DNA from: CAZFQG01 sp964520785
GTDB taxonomy: Bacteria > Planctomycetota > Planctomycetia > Pirellulales > Thermoguttaceae
Direction of reading: 5' to 3'
NCBI GenBank assembly: GCA_964520785.1
Contig: CAZFQG010000051.1
Location: 1-34,340, forward strand
Length of the DNA: 34,340 nt
The notes under the pieces were generated by a model, which saw only the letters and a list, made by a program, of their open reading frames with translations, was not told where the DNA came from and made no database searches. How positions within the stretch are numbered: position 1 is the first letter of the stretch; the number at the start of each line of letters is the position of its first letter. Position numbers and translations under genes: made by a program. Below are positions 24,910-32,892 of the stretch, piece after piece.

Positions 24910-26061
24910 ATGAATCTTGACGAGATCGACCGGATGCACATGCGGCGGGCACTCGAACTCGCCGAAAATGGCCGGGGAACCGTCGAACCGAACCCGATGG
25001 TGGGGTGCGTAATTGCGCGCCGCGCGGAGGTGGTCGGAGAGGGTTGGCACCGGCGATTCGGGGAAGAACACGCGGAGATCGAGGCACTCAAGATCGCCGG
25101 CCCAAGGGCAGAGGGGGCCACCATGTACGTCACCCTCGAACCTTGCTGCCACCAAGGAAAAACCCCCCCCTGTACTAAGGCGATCGTCAAAGCCGGCATT
25201 GCCAGGGTGGTGATTGCGATGCGCGATCCATTTCCCCGGGTTTCCGGCGGGGGAATCCGCGAGTTGGAGGAAGCTGGGATAACGCTCGATATCGGCATCG
25301 CCGAAGACGAATCGCGTCGGCTGAATGCGCCCTATCTGAAGTTGGTTGAAAAAGGGCGTCCGTGGTGCATCGCGAAATGGGCCATGACCCTCGACGGCAA
25401 GACCGCGACCGAAACCGGGTCCAGCAAGTGGATATCCAACGAGGAATCGCGCCGTATCGTCCATGAACTCCGCGGTCGCGTCGATGCCATCGTCGTTGGG
25501 GGCGAAACGGCCCGACGGGACGATCCGCTCCTCACGGTCCGCCCCCCCGGAAAAAGGGTGCCCTTGCGGGTGGTATTCGATTCACGGGCACGGCTTTCTT
25601 CGAAAAGTCGCCTGGTTCAGACCGCCGGCGAGGTTCCCGTCCTGGTGGTTACGGGACCGGCCGCTCCGGAAGTGGATCGGGCCCGACTTCAGGCGGCAGG
25701 TTGTGAAGTTCTGCGATGTGATCCGGAAGAATCCTCTACTCGGGTGGAAATCCTCCTGGACGAACTGGGAAAGCGTCGATTCACGAATATTCTCATTGAA
25801 GGGGGCGGACGTTTGGCCGGCACTTTTTTCGCGACGGGCGAAATCAACGAGATTCACGCCTTTATCGCACCGAAACTCGTGAGCGGAGTCGGTGCTCCCA
25901 TACCTCTGACTGGTTTGGGTATACTTAATATGGAGGATGCTATTATCCTTGGCGATGTCCAATGCCGCTTTGTCTCTGGCGACGTCTATGTCAGCGGCGT
26001 CGTTCATGGGTCGGAGACTGCGATGGATATTCACACGAAACGGGAGAAAAACCGACCTTGA
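24910..26061 (+). CDS. ribD: Bifunctional riboflavin biosynthesis deaminase/reductase
   Basis: RibD deaminates and then reduces the pyrimidine intermediate of riboflavin synthesis. The 383-residue product has the zinc deaminase domain at about residues 5-125, with His54-Ala-Glu56 and Cys79/Cys88 in PCCHQGKTPPC. The reductase domain follows at about residues 150-365, opening with AKWAMTLDGKTAT and carrying NILIEGGGRLAGTFF. Length and order are standard. The start is the ATG at 24910; it has no SD and may be leaderless. No other rib genes or FMN riboswitch are seen in the 160-base gap upstream. It diverges from the polysaccharide-use operon and is unlikely to share its regulation. Confidence 0.95.
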   Translation: MNLDEIDRMHMRRALELAENGRGTVEPNPMVGCVIARRAEVVGEGWHRRFGEEHAEIEALKIAGPRAEGATMYVTLEPCCHQGKTPPCTKAIVKAGIARVVIAMRDPFPRVSGGGIRELEEAGITLDIGIAEDESRRLNAPYLKLVEKGRPWCIAKWAMTLDGKTATETGSSKWISNEESRRIVHELRGRVDAIVVGGETARRDDPLLTVRPPGKRVPLRVVFDSRARLSSKSRLVQTAGEVPVLVVTGPAAPEVDRARLQAAGCEVLRCDPEESSTRVEILLDELGKRRFTNILIEGGGRLAGTFFATGEINEIHAFIAPKLVSGVGAPIPLTGLGILNMEDAIILGDVQCRFVSGDVYVSGVVHGSETAMDIHTKREKNRP

Positions 26062-26117
26062 CTTCCGGTCCCCTTTTACGGTACATCTTCGCGGACGTTC
26101 TGTAAGAAGAGTTTCGT

Positions 26118-26135
26118 CCCGGAAGAGATTCCGGG
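26118..26135. other. Hairpin between ribD and the glycosyltransferase gene
   Basis: CCCGGAA-GAGA-TTCCGGG is a perfect 7-bp stem with a GAGA (GNRA-type) loop on the plus strand. It lacks a T tract, so it is not a standard intrinsic terminator. It lies 50 bases before the start at 26185 and may shape the mRNA between the two genes. Confidence 0.45.
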
Positions 26136-26184
26136 GCGGTGGAAACACGTATCGCGGTCTTCTCGTGGGCCGCCAGGGAGAAAT

Positions 26185-27267
26185 ATGCCTGCATCGGCCA
26201 AAGGATTGCAGCCTGTCCTGCAGGTGAACGACCTTGCCCCCGACAAACTTCCCCTGCGGATTTGGAGGGCGGAACCGGCGAAGCTGGTGGTCGTCATTCC
26301 CGCGCTCAACGAGGAGCCGACGATCCGCGATGTCATTCGTCGGGTACCCAGTTCCTTTGAAGGGGTCGAAAGCGTGGAGGTCGTCGTCGTCGACGACGGT
26401 TCGAGTGACCGGACCGCCGAGATTGCGCGATCCGAGGGGGCGATCGTCGTATCGCACCCCCGTGCCAGCGGGGTGGGCGCGGCGTTTCAGAGTGGTCTCC
26501 GCAAGGCACTGGAGCGGGGCGCCGACGTGGTCATCAATATCGACGGAGACGGGCAATTTTCGCCGGAAGATATCCCGAAGCTCGTCGGCCCGATCTTGGC
26601 GGACGCGGCCGATTTCGTGACGGCTTCGCGGTTTATCGATCCGCTCCGCGAACCACGGATGCCCCCGCTGAAACGTTGGGGGAACCGGCAATTAAGCCGT
26701 CTGGTGAGTTGGCTGCTGAAGTCGGAATACCACGATGTAAGTTGCGGGATGCGCGCCTACAGCCGCAAGGCGGCGCTAAGCCTGAATCTGGTCGAGGCCT
26801 TTACCTACACGCACGAGGCCTTCCTTCACTTGGCCTGTAAGCGGATGCGCGTCATCGAGGTGCCGATCGACGTCCGTGGAGAGCGGGAGCACGGCGACAG
26901 CCGCGTCGCGAAGAGCCTGTTCCGCTACGCGATGAACGTATTGGGAATCATCTTCCGTTTTTATCGGGACTACTACCCCATGCGGTTTTTCGGGACGATC
27001 GCGATGTTCTTTCTCGGAATCGGCGTCCCCTTGGGCGCTTTCAGCGTGTTTCACTACGTTAGCGCGGGCGCGGTGGCCCCGCACAAGTGGGCCGCCATAA
27101 CGAGCGGATCGGCCTGCTGTTGTTCGATGATCGCGTTCCTGATGGGATTGCTGGGAGACATGCTCCGGCGACAACAAGCCTGTCTCGAGGAGATATTATA
27201 CTACACGAGGTCGTTGGTCGCCGCCAAACCACCGAACCTCGAAATCGACGAGACCGGATCGTATTAA
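26185..27267 (+). CDS. Family 2 glycosyltransferase, DPM1-like, with two C-terminal helices
   Basis: The 360-residue product has a GT-A catalytic domain: VVVIPALNEEPTIRDVI, VVVVDDGSSDRTAEIA and the metal-binding NIDGDGQ (Asp120-Gly-Asp122). GMRAYSR and EVPIDVRGEREHG are typical of dolichyl/polyprenyl-phosphate sugar synthases. Two hydrophobic segments at about residues 270-295 and 300-325 would anchor it in the inner membrane. Such enzymes move a sugar from a nucleotide donor to polyprenyl phosphate on the cytoplasmic side. The next gene encodes a GT-C enzyme that would use that lipid-linked sugar outside. AGGGAG lies 4 bases before the ATG, which is a tight spacing. Confidence 0.9.
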   Translation: MPASAKGLQPVLQVNDLAPDKLPLRIWRAEPAKLVVVIPALNEEPTIRDVIRRVPSSFEGVESVEVVVVDDGSSDRTAEIARSEGAIVVSHPRASGVGAAFQSGLRKALERGADVVINIDGDGQFSPEDIPKLVGPILADAADFVTASRFIDPLREPRMPPLKRWGNRQLSRLVSWLLKSEYHDVSCGMRAYSRKAALSLNLVEAFTYTHEAFLHLACKRMRVIEVPIDVRGEREHGDSRVAKSLFRYAMNVLGIIFRFYRDYYPMRFFGTIAMFFLGIGVPLGAFSVFHYVSAGAVAPHKWAAITSGSACCCSMIAFLMGLLGDMLRRQQACLEEILYYTRSLVAAKPPNLEIDETGSY

Positions 27268-27345
27268 CCCGCAGCATCATGCGATTGCGCGAGGCGAAGT
27301 GGCCGCGAGGCGCCAAGCGCCTTCCTTTTCCAATGGAACCCCGAC

Positions 27346-30009
27346 ATGGCCGTAATGCTGGAAAGCCCCAAGCGAATCGCTCCCTCTCCGGCCGAGAGGG
27401 TCGGTCCGAGCAGGGCGACCGTGCCGAGCTGGACCGTGCTGCGCTGGATCACGGTCGTGGTCATGGGCGTTCTGTATTTGAGCAGTTTTTCGACACGGTG
27501 GTGGTGGACGCCGGATAGCGCGCTCTACCTGATGCTCAAGGACAATCTCGTCGCCGGCGAGGGGTTTACCCTGTGGGGTTTTCCCCACCTCCACGTTCCC
27601 CCCGGTTTTCCGCTCCTACTGGCGATGCTCGAATACGCCGGCCTGGGTACGGAATGGGGCCGGAATCTCTTCATGATCGGCATCGGTCTCGGAACGATCT
27701 GGTTGACCTACCGGGTACTCCTTAGGATCACATCGCCGGAAATGGCCCTGTTGATCACCGCGGCCTTCGGGTACAGCCATGCGATGCATTTCAACACGAT
27801 CCGCGTCCTAAGCGACGTGCCGTGCATGTTCTTCGTGTGGCTGGGGCTTTGGAGTTGGTTTTCCGGCCTCCAAGACGGCGGAAAAAAGCTGGAACTAGGG
27901 ACGCTGTGCCTCCTGGTCGCGTGCGGCATCAGAGTCGCGGTGTTTCCACTGGTCCTGGGCGCTTCCGCCGGGCTGGTGCTTCAACCGGCCAACGTCTCTC
28001 GGCTTCGCGCGTGGCTCAACGCCTCCGTACTGCCGGCGATTGCCTTGACGGCGGCCGTCGGATTCTTTCTCTACCGCGCCACCGTTTACGGTTCATTGCC
28101 GACATACGAGAACGAATTGTTCCGCGTGTTGGACTGGTCGGCGTTCGATTGGGTCCGGCGGCCTTTCGAGCACGCCGTTCTGACCAGTTGGTCGCTGTCG
28201 GAAATCCTGATGGGACAACCGAACGAATCGCTCGGACTTTGGATGGCGCTCATTTGGATTCCGGTGGTCTTCGGAATCGCCGACCACGTCCGCCGGAAAC
28301 ACTTCGTACTCGTCTTCATGTTTCTGGCGTACTGCCTGCCGATTATGTTCCTCAGGGACATGCTGCCGCGGTACCTGTTGCCGGTGGCTCCCCTGGTACT
28401 GCTGTTCTTCTTCGACGGCGTCCGCGCCGCTTGCCGTCGCATTCCCACGCTTCGTCCTTCCGCCGCGATGGTTCCACTGGTGCTTGCATGGCTGTCGATC
28501 TGCTGTAATATCCCCAAGACGTTGGGGCATTGGCCGCATATCCACTTCGGTGAGGAGTGTCACCGGGAACTGGAGGAGGCGCACAAGGAAGTCGCCGCGT
28601 TCCTCCGGGCGAACGTCCGGGAAGGCGATCGTTTCTTGTCGTCCGCGTTCCACAGGAATCTTTCCTATCGCGCCGGCGCATGGTCACTGCCGATCGCGAA
28701 ACGCCGTCACGCCAACGCCGACGACGAATTCGATTATTGGAAGAGCCGTCGGGTCCGCTTCTTCGTGGTTTTCGACAAGGAGTTTTGCCGTCATCGCCAT
28801 TATATGCAAATGTATTGGCACTATGATATGATGAACGATGAATTCCTTCAGTCGAAAGGCCTCCGCGTCGTATTCCAAAGAGAAGGATGCCGAGTCTATG
28901 CCGATGCCGGCGCCAGACAATCCATCCCGTCAGGAGATCGAAACATGAGCACAAGGAGAAAGCCGTCCGCACGAGAGATACTCGGTGATGAGGCTGTCGC
29001 CCTATTGGATCACGAATGCAACACGATCTCGAAAGCAGGACTTCACCTTCCGGGACCCGACTTTATCGATCGGGTTTTTCTGCATTCCGATCGGAGTAAC
29101 CGGGTAATGGGAAATCTCACCTGGCTATTCAAGAACGGTCGACTGGAGGGGACGGGGTATCTGTCGGTCCTGCCGGTCGATCAGGGAATAGAGCACACGG
29201 CCGGGGCGTCTTTCGCCCCGAACCCGGCCTACTTCGATCCCGAGAACATCATCCGGCTGGCCATCGAAGGAGGTTGTAACGCCGTCGCGTCGACCCTGGG
29301 AGTGACCGGAATGGTCTCTCGCAAATACGCGCACAAGATTCCGTTCATCGTCAAGATCAACCACAATGAGCTGCTAACCTATCCCAACAAGTACGATCAG
29401 CGGCTCTTCGCGAACGTGGATCAGGCGTTCGATATGGGGGCCGCGGCGGTCGGGGCGACGATCTACTTCGGATCCGAGGAATCCAGCCGGCAGATCGAGG
29501 AGGTCTCGGCGGCGTTTTGCAGGGCGCATGAACTGGGTTTGGCGACCGTCCTTTGGTGCTACCTTCGTAACTCCGCGTTTAAGCACGACAAAACGGATTA
29601 TCACACGGCGGCCGACATGACCGGACAGGCGAATCACCTCGGCGTCACGATCGAGGCGGACATCATCAAACAGAAGCTTCCGACCGTCAACGGCGGCTTC
29701 CAGGCCATCGGATTTGGGAAATATCGTCCCGAAATGTACGATCAACTCTCGAGTGATCATCCCATCGACCTGACCCGTTACCAGGTGGCGAATTGCTACA
29801 TGGGACGAATCGGCTTGATCAATTCCGGCGGTGCCTCCGGAAAGGACGACTTGCGCGAGGCGATCCGCACGGCCGTCATTAACAAACGTGCGGGCGGTAC
29901 CGGATTGATCTCCGGGCGGAAGGCCTTCCAGCGGCCGATGGCCGAAGGAGTAGACCTCCTCAACGCGATTCAGGACGTATATCTCGACCCCGAAATCGGA
30001 ATTGCCTGA
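27346..30009 (+). CDS. Open frame joining a GT-C membrane glycosyltransferase to class I aldolase
   Basis: This is one uninterrupted frame of 887 codons. Residues 1-400 form a polytopic membrane protein of the PMT/ArnT (GT-C) type, with the catalytic-type acidic residue Asp57 in WWTPDSALYL of the first outer loop. Residues 400-530 are a soluble tail (SSAFHRNLSYRAG and others), which in GT-C proteins lies outside the membrane. Residue 534 is a Met that begins a complete FbaB-type aldolase. There is no stop between the parts. GT-C enzymes transfer sugars from polyprenyl phosphate, matching the GT2 gene upstream. Whether the full fusion is made is unclear; a lost stop codon or a sequencing error is possible. 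See the nested entry for the aldolase. Confidence 0.75.
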   Translation: MAVMLESPKRIAPSPAERVGPSRATVPSWTVLRWITVVVMGVLYLSSFSTRWWWTPDSALYLMLKDNLVAGEGFTLWGFPHLHVPPGFPLLLAMLEYAGLGTEWGRNLFMIGIGLGTIWLTYRVLLRITSPEMALLITAAFGYSHAMHFNTIRVLSDVPCMFFVWLGLWSWFSGLQDGGKKLELGTLCLLVACGIRVAVFPLVLGASAGLVLQPANVSRLRAWLNASVLPAIALTAAVGFFLYRATVYGSLPTYENELFRVLDWSAFDWVRRPFEHAVLTSWSLSEILMGQPNESLGLWMALIWIPVVFGIADHVRRKHFVLVFMFLAYCLPIMFLRDMLPRYLLPVAPLVLLFFFDGVRAACRRIPTLRPSAAMVPLVLAWLSICCNIPKTLGHWPHIHFGEECHRELEEAHKEVAAFLRANVREGDRFLSSAFHRNLSYRAGAWSLPIAKRRHANADDEFDYWKSRRVRFFVVFDKEFCRHRHYMQMYWHYDMMNDEFLQSKGLRVVFQREGCRVYADAGARQSIPSGDRNMSTRRKPSAREILGDEAVALLDHECNTISKAGLHLPGPDFIDRVFLHSDRSNRVMGNLTWLFKNGRLEGTGYLSVLPVDQGIEHTAGASFAPNPAYFDPENIIRLAIEGGCNAVASTLGVTGMVSRKYAHKIPFIVKINHNELLTYPNKYDQRLFANVDQAFDMGAAAVGATIYFGSEESSRQIEEVSAAFCRAHELGLATVLWCYLRNSAFKHDKTDYHTAADMTGQANHLGVTIEADIIKQKLPTVNGGFQAIGFGKYRPEMYDQLSSDHPIDLTRYQVANCYMGRIGLINSGGASGKDDLREAIRTAVINKRAGGTGLISGRKAFQRPMAEGVDLLNAIQDVYLDPEIGIA
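28945..30009 (+). CDS. fbaB: Class I fructose-bisphosphate aldolase (FbaB/DhnA type), internal start
   Basis: From the internal ATG at 28945 the product has 354 residues, the full length of E. coli FbaB (about 350), and aligns with it from near the N-terminus. Marker segments are LPVDQGIEHTAGASFAPNP, GATIYFGSEESSRQIEE and NCYMGRIGLINSGGA. Lys242 in ADIIKQK is the likely Schiff-base lysine by comparison with the family. The enzyme splits fructose-1,6-bisphosphate in glycolysis. AGGAG at 28932-28936 lies 8 bases before this ATG, inside the upstream reading frame, so independent translation is likely. The frame upstream is continuous with a membrane glycosyltransferase. Confidence 0.92.
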   Translation: MSTRRKPSAREILGDEAVALLDHECNTISKAGLHLPGPDFIDRVFLHSDRSNRVMGNLTWLFKNGRLEGTGYLSVLPVDQGIEHTAGASFAPNPAYFDPENIIRLAIEGGCNAVASTLGVTGMVSRKYAHKIPFIVKINHNELLTYPNKYDQRLFANVDQAFDMGAAAVGATIYFGSEESSRQIEEVSAAFCRAHELGLATVLWCYLRNSAFKHDKTDYHTAADMTGQANHLGVTIEADIIKQKLPTVNGGFQAIGFGKYRPEMYDQLSSDHPIDLTRYQVANCYMGRIGLINSGGASGKDDLREAIRTAVINKRAGGTGLISGRKAFQRPMAEGVDLLNAIQDVYLDPEIGIA

Positions 30010-30451
30010 TCGACACTCCACGGCCAACCGCAGATTGCGAAAGCGCGCCGTCGCGTCGAGCGGGCCGGTGATCTCCCGGCCGAGGTTCGGCTCGCCCAAC
30101 CGGTAATCTTGTGGGTTTCGCGAATCGGGCAAATAGCCTCGCGCCCACGCGGTTTCAAGGGCTTCGCAAAGTAGCGGCAAGATATCCTTATCAGAGAGGA
30201 TAATAACTGCGCATTCTACCTGAAGCCTCGGTTTCTATTGACCCGCGAAGAAAAACGGGTAAAGCGAAAAGAAAATGGGAGGCCTATGGCTTTGGTGGGC
30301 TGTCAATTGTGAGTTGCGGCAGTAGGTTTCCGACAACGCAATCGGCTCTTTCCGGGGCGCCCATTTTCGAATAGGATAGATCGCGTTCCATGTCGAACCC
30401 AGCCGCCCCCCCAGCAATGGCGGGGCCGAAGCGACTATTTTTTTTTGAAAA
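30010..30451. other. 442-bp gap before the helicase gene
   Basis: A minus-strand stretch at about 30010-30235 has coding-like composition and reads as a protein core (QVECAVIILSDKDILPLLCE and ITGPLDATARFRNLRL), bounded by a TAG on its upstream side and running on into the aldolase antisense with no nearby stop. I take it as a gene remnant of unknown family. The rest holds a T9 tract at 30438-30446 just before the helicase ATG; no SD or clear promoter was found. Confidence 0.35.
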
Positions 30452-32710
30452 ATGTCCCGAAATCCGATTCTCGACGGCCTCACCCCTTCCCAGCTTGCCG
30501 CAGTGACCCATGTGGAGGGACCACTCCTCGTTCTGGCCGGACCGGGAAGCGGAAAGACGCGCGTGGTGACGCACCGCGTCGCCTATCTGCTGGAACAGGG
30601 GATTCCCGGGCGGGAAATCCTCGCGCTGACGTTCACGAACAAGGCGGCGGAGGAGATGACCCGGCGACTCGATTCGCTCGCGCCGGAGCACCACGTCTGG
30701 ATGGGAACGTTCCACCGATTCTGCGCCCGGCTCCTGCGGTCGTATGCCGAGGCGGTCGGACTGGCCCCCAACTACACGATTTACGACGTCGAGGACGCCA
30801 GACGCGTCGTCCGGCGATTGCTTTCGGAGACTTCCGCGCCGGACGAACCCGTTTGCGGCGCCGGGATGAAGAGCGCGGCGACGCCGGCCGCGGTCTATGC
30901 GGCAATCAGTTCGGCCAAGAACCGGCTGATCGGACCGGAGGAGTATCACGCGCGGCCCGGCAACCTGGTCGGTATGGCGGTCGAACAGGTTTACCCTGCC
31001 TACCAGGAGGCCCTCCGCTCGGCGAACGCGGTCGACTTCGATGACCTGCTATTGCATACGGTGAGCCTCCTTCGCCACAACCCGGAGATCCGTCGCTCCT
31101 TGGACGAGCGTTTCCGGTTCGTTCTGGTGGACGAGTATCAAGACACGAACCTCGCCCAGTACATCATCGCCAAGGCCCTTTCGGTCGACTTCCGCAACCT
31201 AGCGGTGACCGGAGATCCGGATCAATCCATCTACGGCTGGCGGGGCGCGAACTTGAGTAACATTCTCGACTTCGAACAGGACTATCCCGATGTTCATGCA
31301 GTCCGGCTCGAGCGGAACTACCGGAGTACGAAACGAATCCTTGCCGCCGCCGACGCGCTCATCGGTTGGAACGTCCGCCGCAAAGCGAAGACATTGTTTA
31401 CCGAAAACCCGGAGGGGAAACGGGTTCGAGTGGTCTGTCACCCGACACACTATGACGAGGCGGCGGACGTCGCCGACGTCATCATGGCGGAGGTGGCGGC
31501 CGGACGTCCCTACAGCGATTTCGCCATATTCTACCGCGTCAACGCCCTTTCCCGCGCGATCGAGGATGCCCTGCGCGAACGGCGCATTCCCTATCAAATC
31601 GTCCGCGGCGTGGAGTTCTACCAGCGAAAGGAAGTGAAGGACGTTCTCGCCTATTTGAAGGCGATTAACAACCCTCGCGACGAGGGGTCCCTGTTGAGGA
31701 TCATCAACGTGCCGGCCCGGCGGATCGGCAAGTCGACCATTGACAAAATCGTCGTGCATGCCCGAGAGAGTGGTCTTTCGGTCCTGGAGGCGGTCTTTGC
31801 CTGCAAGTCGATTCCCACGCTCAAGAAGCAAGCCGCCTCGCACGTGGCGAAGTTCGCTGAAATGATGATGCGGTTCTGCGACGCGGTCGGCCGTCCCGTC
31901 CAGGAAATTCTGGAACTTGTCCTTTCCGAGACCGGCTACGCCGACGAGTTGGAGGCCTCCGGTACCGAAGAAGACGACGACCGCGCCGCCAACGTCCGCG
32001 AATTGCTCAGTGTCGCGCGGCGTTTCGATGAAGACGAGACCGATCCGCAAAGCAGCCCCTTGGAGCGGTTCCTCGAAGAAGTCTCCCTCGTTAGCGACAC
32101 GGACGATTGGGAAGAGGACGAGAATCGGGTCACGCTCATGACCCTCCACGCCTCGAAAGGGCTGGAGTTCCCGGTTGTCTTCATCATCGGTGTCGAGCAG
32201 AATCTCCTCCCCCACGAGCGGAATATGGACGATCCGGACCACGTCGAAGAAGAGAGACGCCTGCTCTTCGTCGGGATGACCCGGGCCAGGGAAGAGCTGG
32301 AGCTGAATTACTCCACCACCCGCGAGTTCGCCGGCTCGCGAAGATACAACGCGCCGAGCATGTTCCTCATGGAACTCCCGCGAAGCGACCTGGAGTACGT
32401 GGGAGTCCGATCCACATCATTGGCGATCGAGCGTCCTGCGCCGGGCCGGCCTACTCCCGATATCCCCTCAATTGGAGGGGGCATTCGCCTGACTACGGCG
32501 GCCGCCATGGCCGGAGATACGCCGAGTGAATTCACCCCGGACGCCTTCTCGCAGGGATCGTTCGTTCTGCACGAAAGCCACGGCCTGGGTCGCGTCGTCG
32601 CGCTGGACGATTCCGGAGAGGCTCGCCGCGCCCTTGTGCGTTTCGGAAACGGAGCCGCCTCGGCGGAGAAGACGGTACTCATTGAATCTCTGATACCGTT
32701 CGGAAGCTAA
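30452..32710 (+). CDS. UvrD/PcrA-type 3'-5' DNA helicase
   Basis: The 752-residue superfamily 1 helicase unwinds DNA in repair and in removing stalled complexes. All motifs are present: Q motif LTPSQLAAV, Walker A AGPGSGKT (Lys35), Walker B VDEYQDTN (Asp227-Glu228), GDPDQSIYGWRGA, ERNYRST, VTLMTLHASKGLEFPVVFI and EEERRLLFVGMTRAREEL. The end (GSFVLHESHGLGRVVALDD) matches the Tudor-like C-terminal domain that ties PcrA/UvrD to RNA polymerase. The length is normal. The ATG at 30452 has no SD and follows TTTTTTTTTGAAA. PcrA and UvrD cannot be told apart by eye. Confidence 0.95.
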   Translation: MSRNPILDGLTPSQLAAVTHVEGPLLVLAGPGSGKTRVVTHRVAYLLEQGIPGREILALTFTNKAAEEMTRRLDSLAPEHHVWMGTFHRFCARLLRSYAEAVGLAPNYTIYDVEDARRVVRRLLSETSAPDEPVCGAGMKSAATPAAVYAAISSAKNRLIGPEEYHARPGNLVGMAVEQVYPAYQEALRSANAVDFDDLLLHTVSLLRHNPEIRRSLDERFRFVLVDEYQDTNLAQYIIAKALSVDFRNLAVTGDPDQSIYGWRGANLSNILDFEQDYPDVHAVRLERNYRSTKRILAAADALIGWNVRRKAKTLFTENPEGKRVRVVCHPTHYDEAADVADVIMAEVAAGRPYSDFAIFYRVNALSRAIEDALRERRIPYQIVRGVEFYQRKEVKDVLAYLKAINNPRDEGSLLRIINVPARRIGKSTIDKIVVHARESGLSVLEAVFACKSIPTLKKQAASHVAKFAEMMMRFCDAVGRPVQEILELVLSETGYADELEASGTEEDDDRAANVRELLSVARRFDEDETDPQSSPLERFLEEVSLVSDTDDWEEDENRVTLMTLHASKGLEFPVVFIIGVEQNLLPHERNMDDPDHVEEERRLLFVGMTRAREELELNYSTTREFAGSRRYNAPSMFLMELPRSDLEYVGVRSTSLAIERPAPGRPTPDIPSIGGGIRLTTAAAMAGDTPSEFTPDAFSQGSFVLHESHGLGRVVALDDSGEARRALVRFGNGAASAEKTVLIESLIPFGS

Positions 32711-32740
32711 CGGACTTCCACTGAATTCAATGTGAGGCCG

Positions 32741-32779
32741 GCCCCACCAGGGGCAATCAATTGCCCCTTGATCAAGGGG
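32741..32779. promoter_or_regulatory. Chain of three overlapping palindromes after the helicase gene
   Basis: Three perfect inverted repeats share arms: GCCCC-ACCA-GGGGC (32741-32754), GGGGCAATCAATTGCCCC (32750-32767) and CCCCTTGATCAAGGGG (32764-32779). Neighbouring hairpins cannot form together. No T tract follows, so an ordinary intrinsic terminator is unlikely. The last palindrome ends 7 bases before a -35 box, which is a typical place for an activator or repressor site. Confidence 0.6.
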
Positions 32780-32786
32780 TCCTCTC

Positions 32787-32815
32787 TTGAGTCAGTTTAT
32801 ACGGTGGCTTACAAT
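32787..32815 (+). promoter_or_regulatory. Sigma70-like promoter of the TIM-barrel isomerase gene
   Basis: TTGAGT (32787-32792) and TACAAT (32810-32815) are separated by exactly 17 bases. Transcription would start near 32822, giving a leader of about 70 bases before the ATG at 32893. Confidence 0.65.
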
Positions 32816-32892
32816 GGGCGAATCCCTCGGCGAAACGTCCGCCCAAGGGGGTCGGGGAGGGGGAAAAGTGACCGATAACGAAAGGAAATGAA

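Noticed and set aside
29374..30009. Minus-strand frame opposite the aldolase
   Set aside because: The aldolase on the plus strand aligns closely with E. coli FbaB, so the antisense frame within it is a shadow; only the part beyond 30010 is kept as a possible remnant.
30239..30260. Hairpin ACCCG-loop-CGGGT after the aldolase gene as terminator
   Set aside because: Stem is only 5 bp with a 10-base loop and no T tract on either strand.
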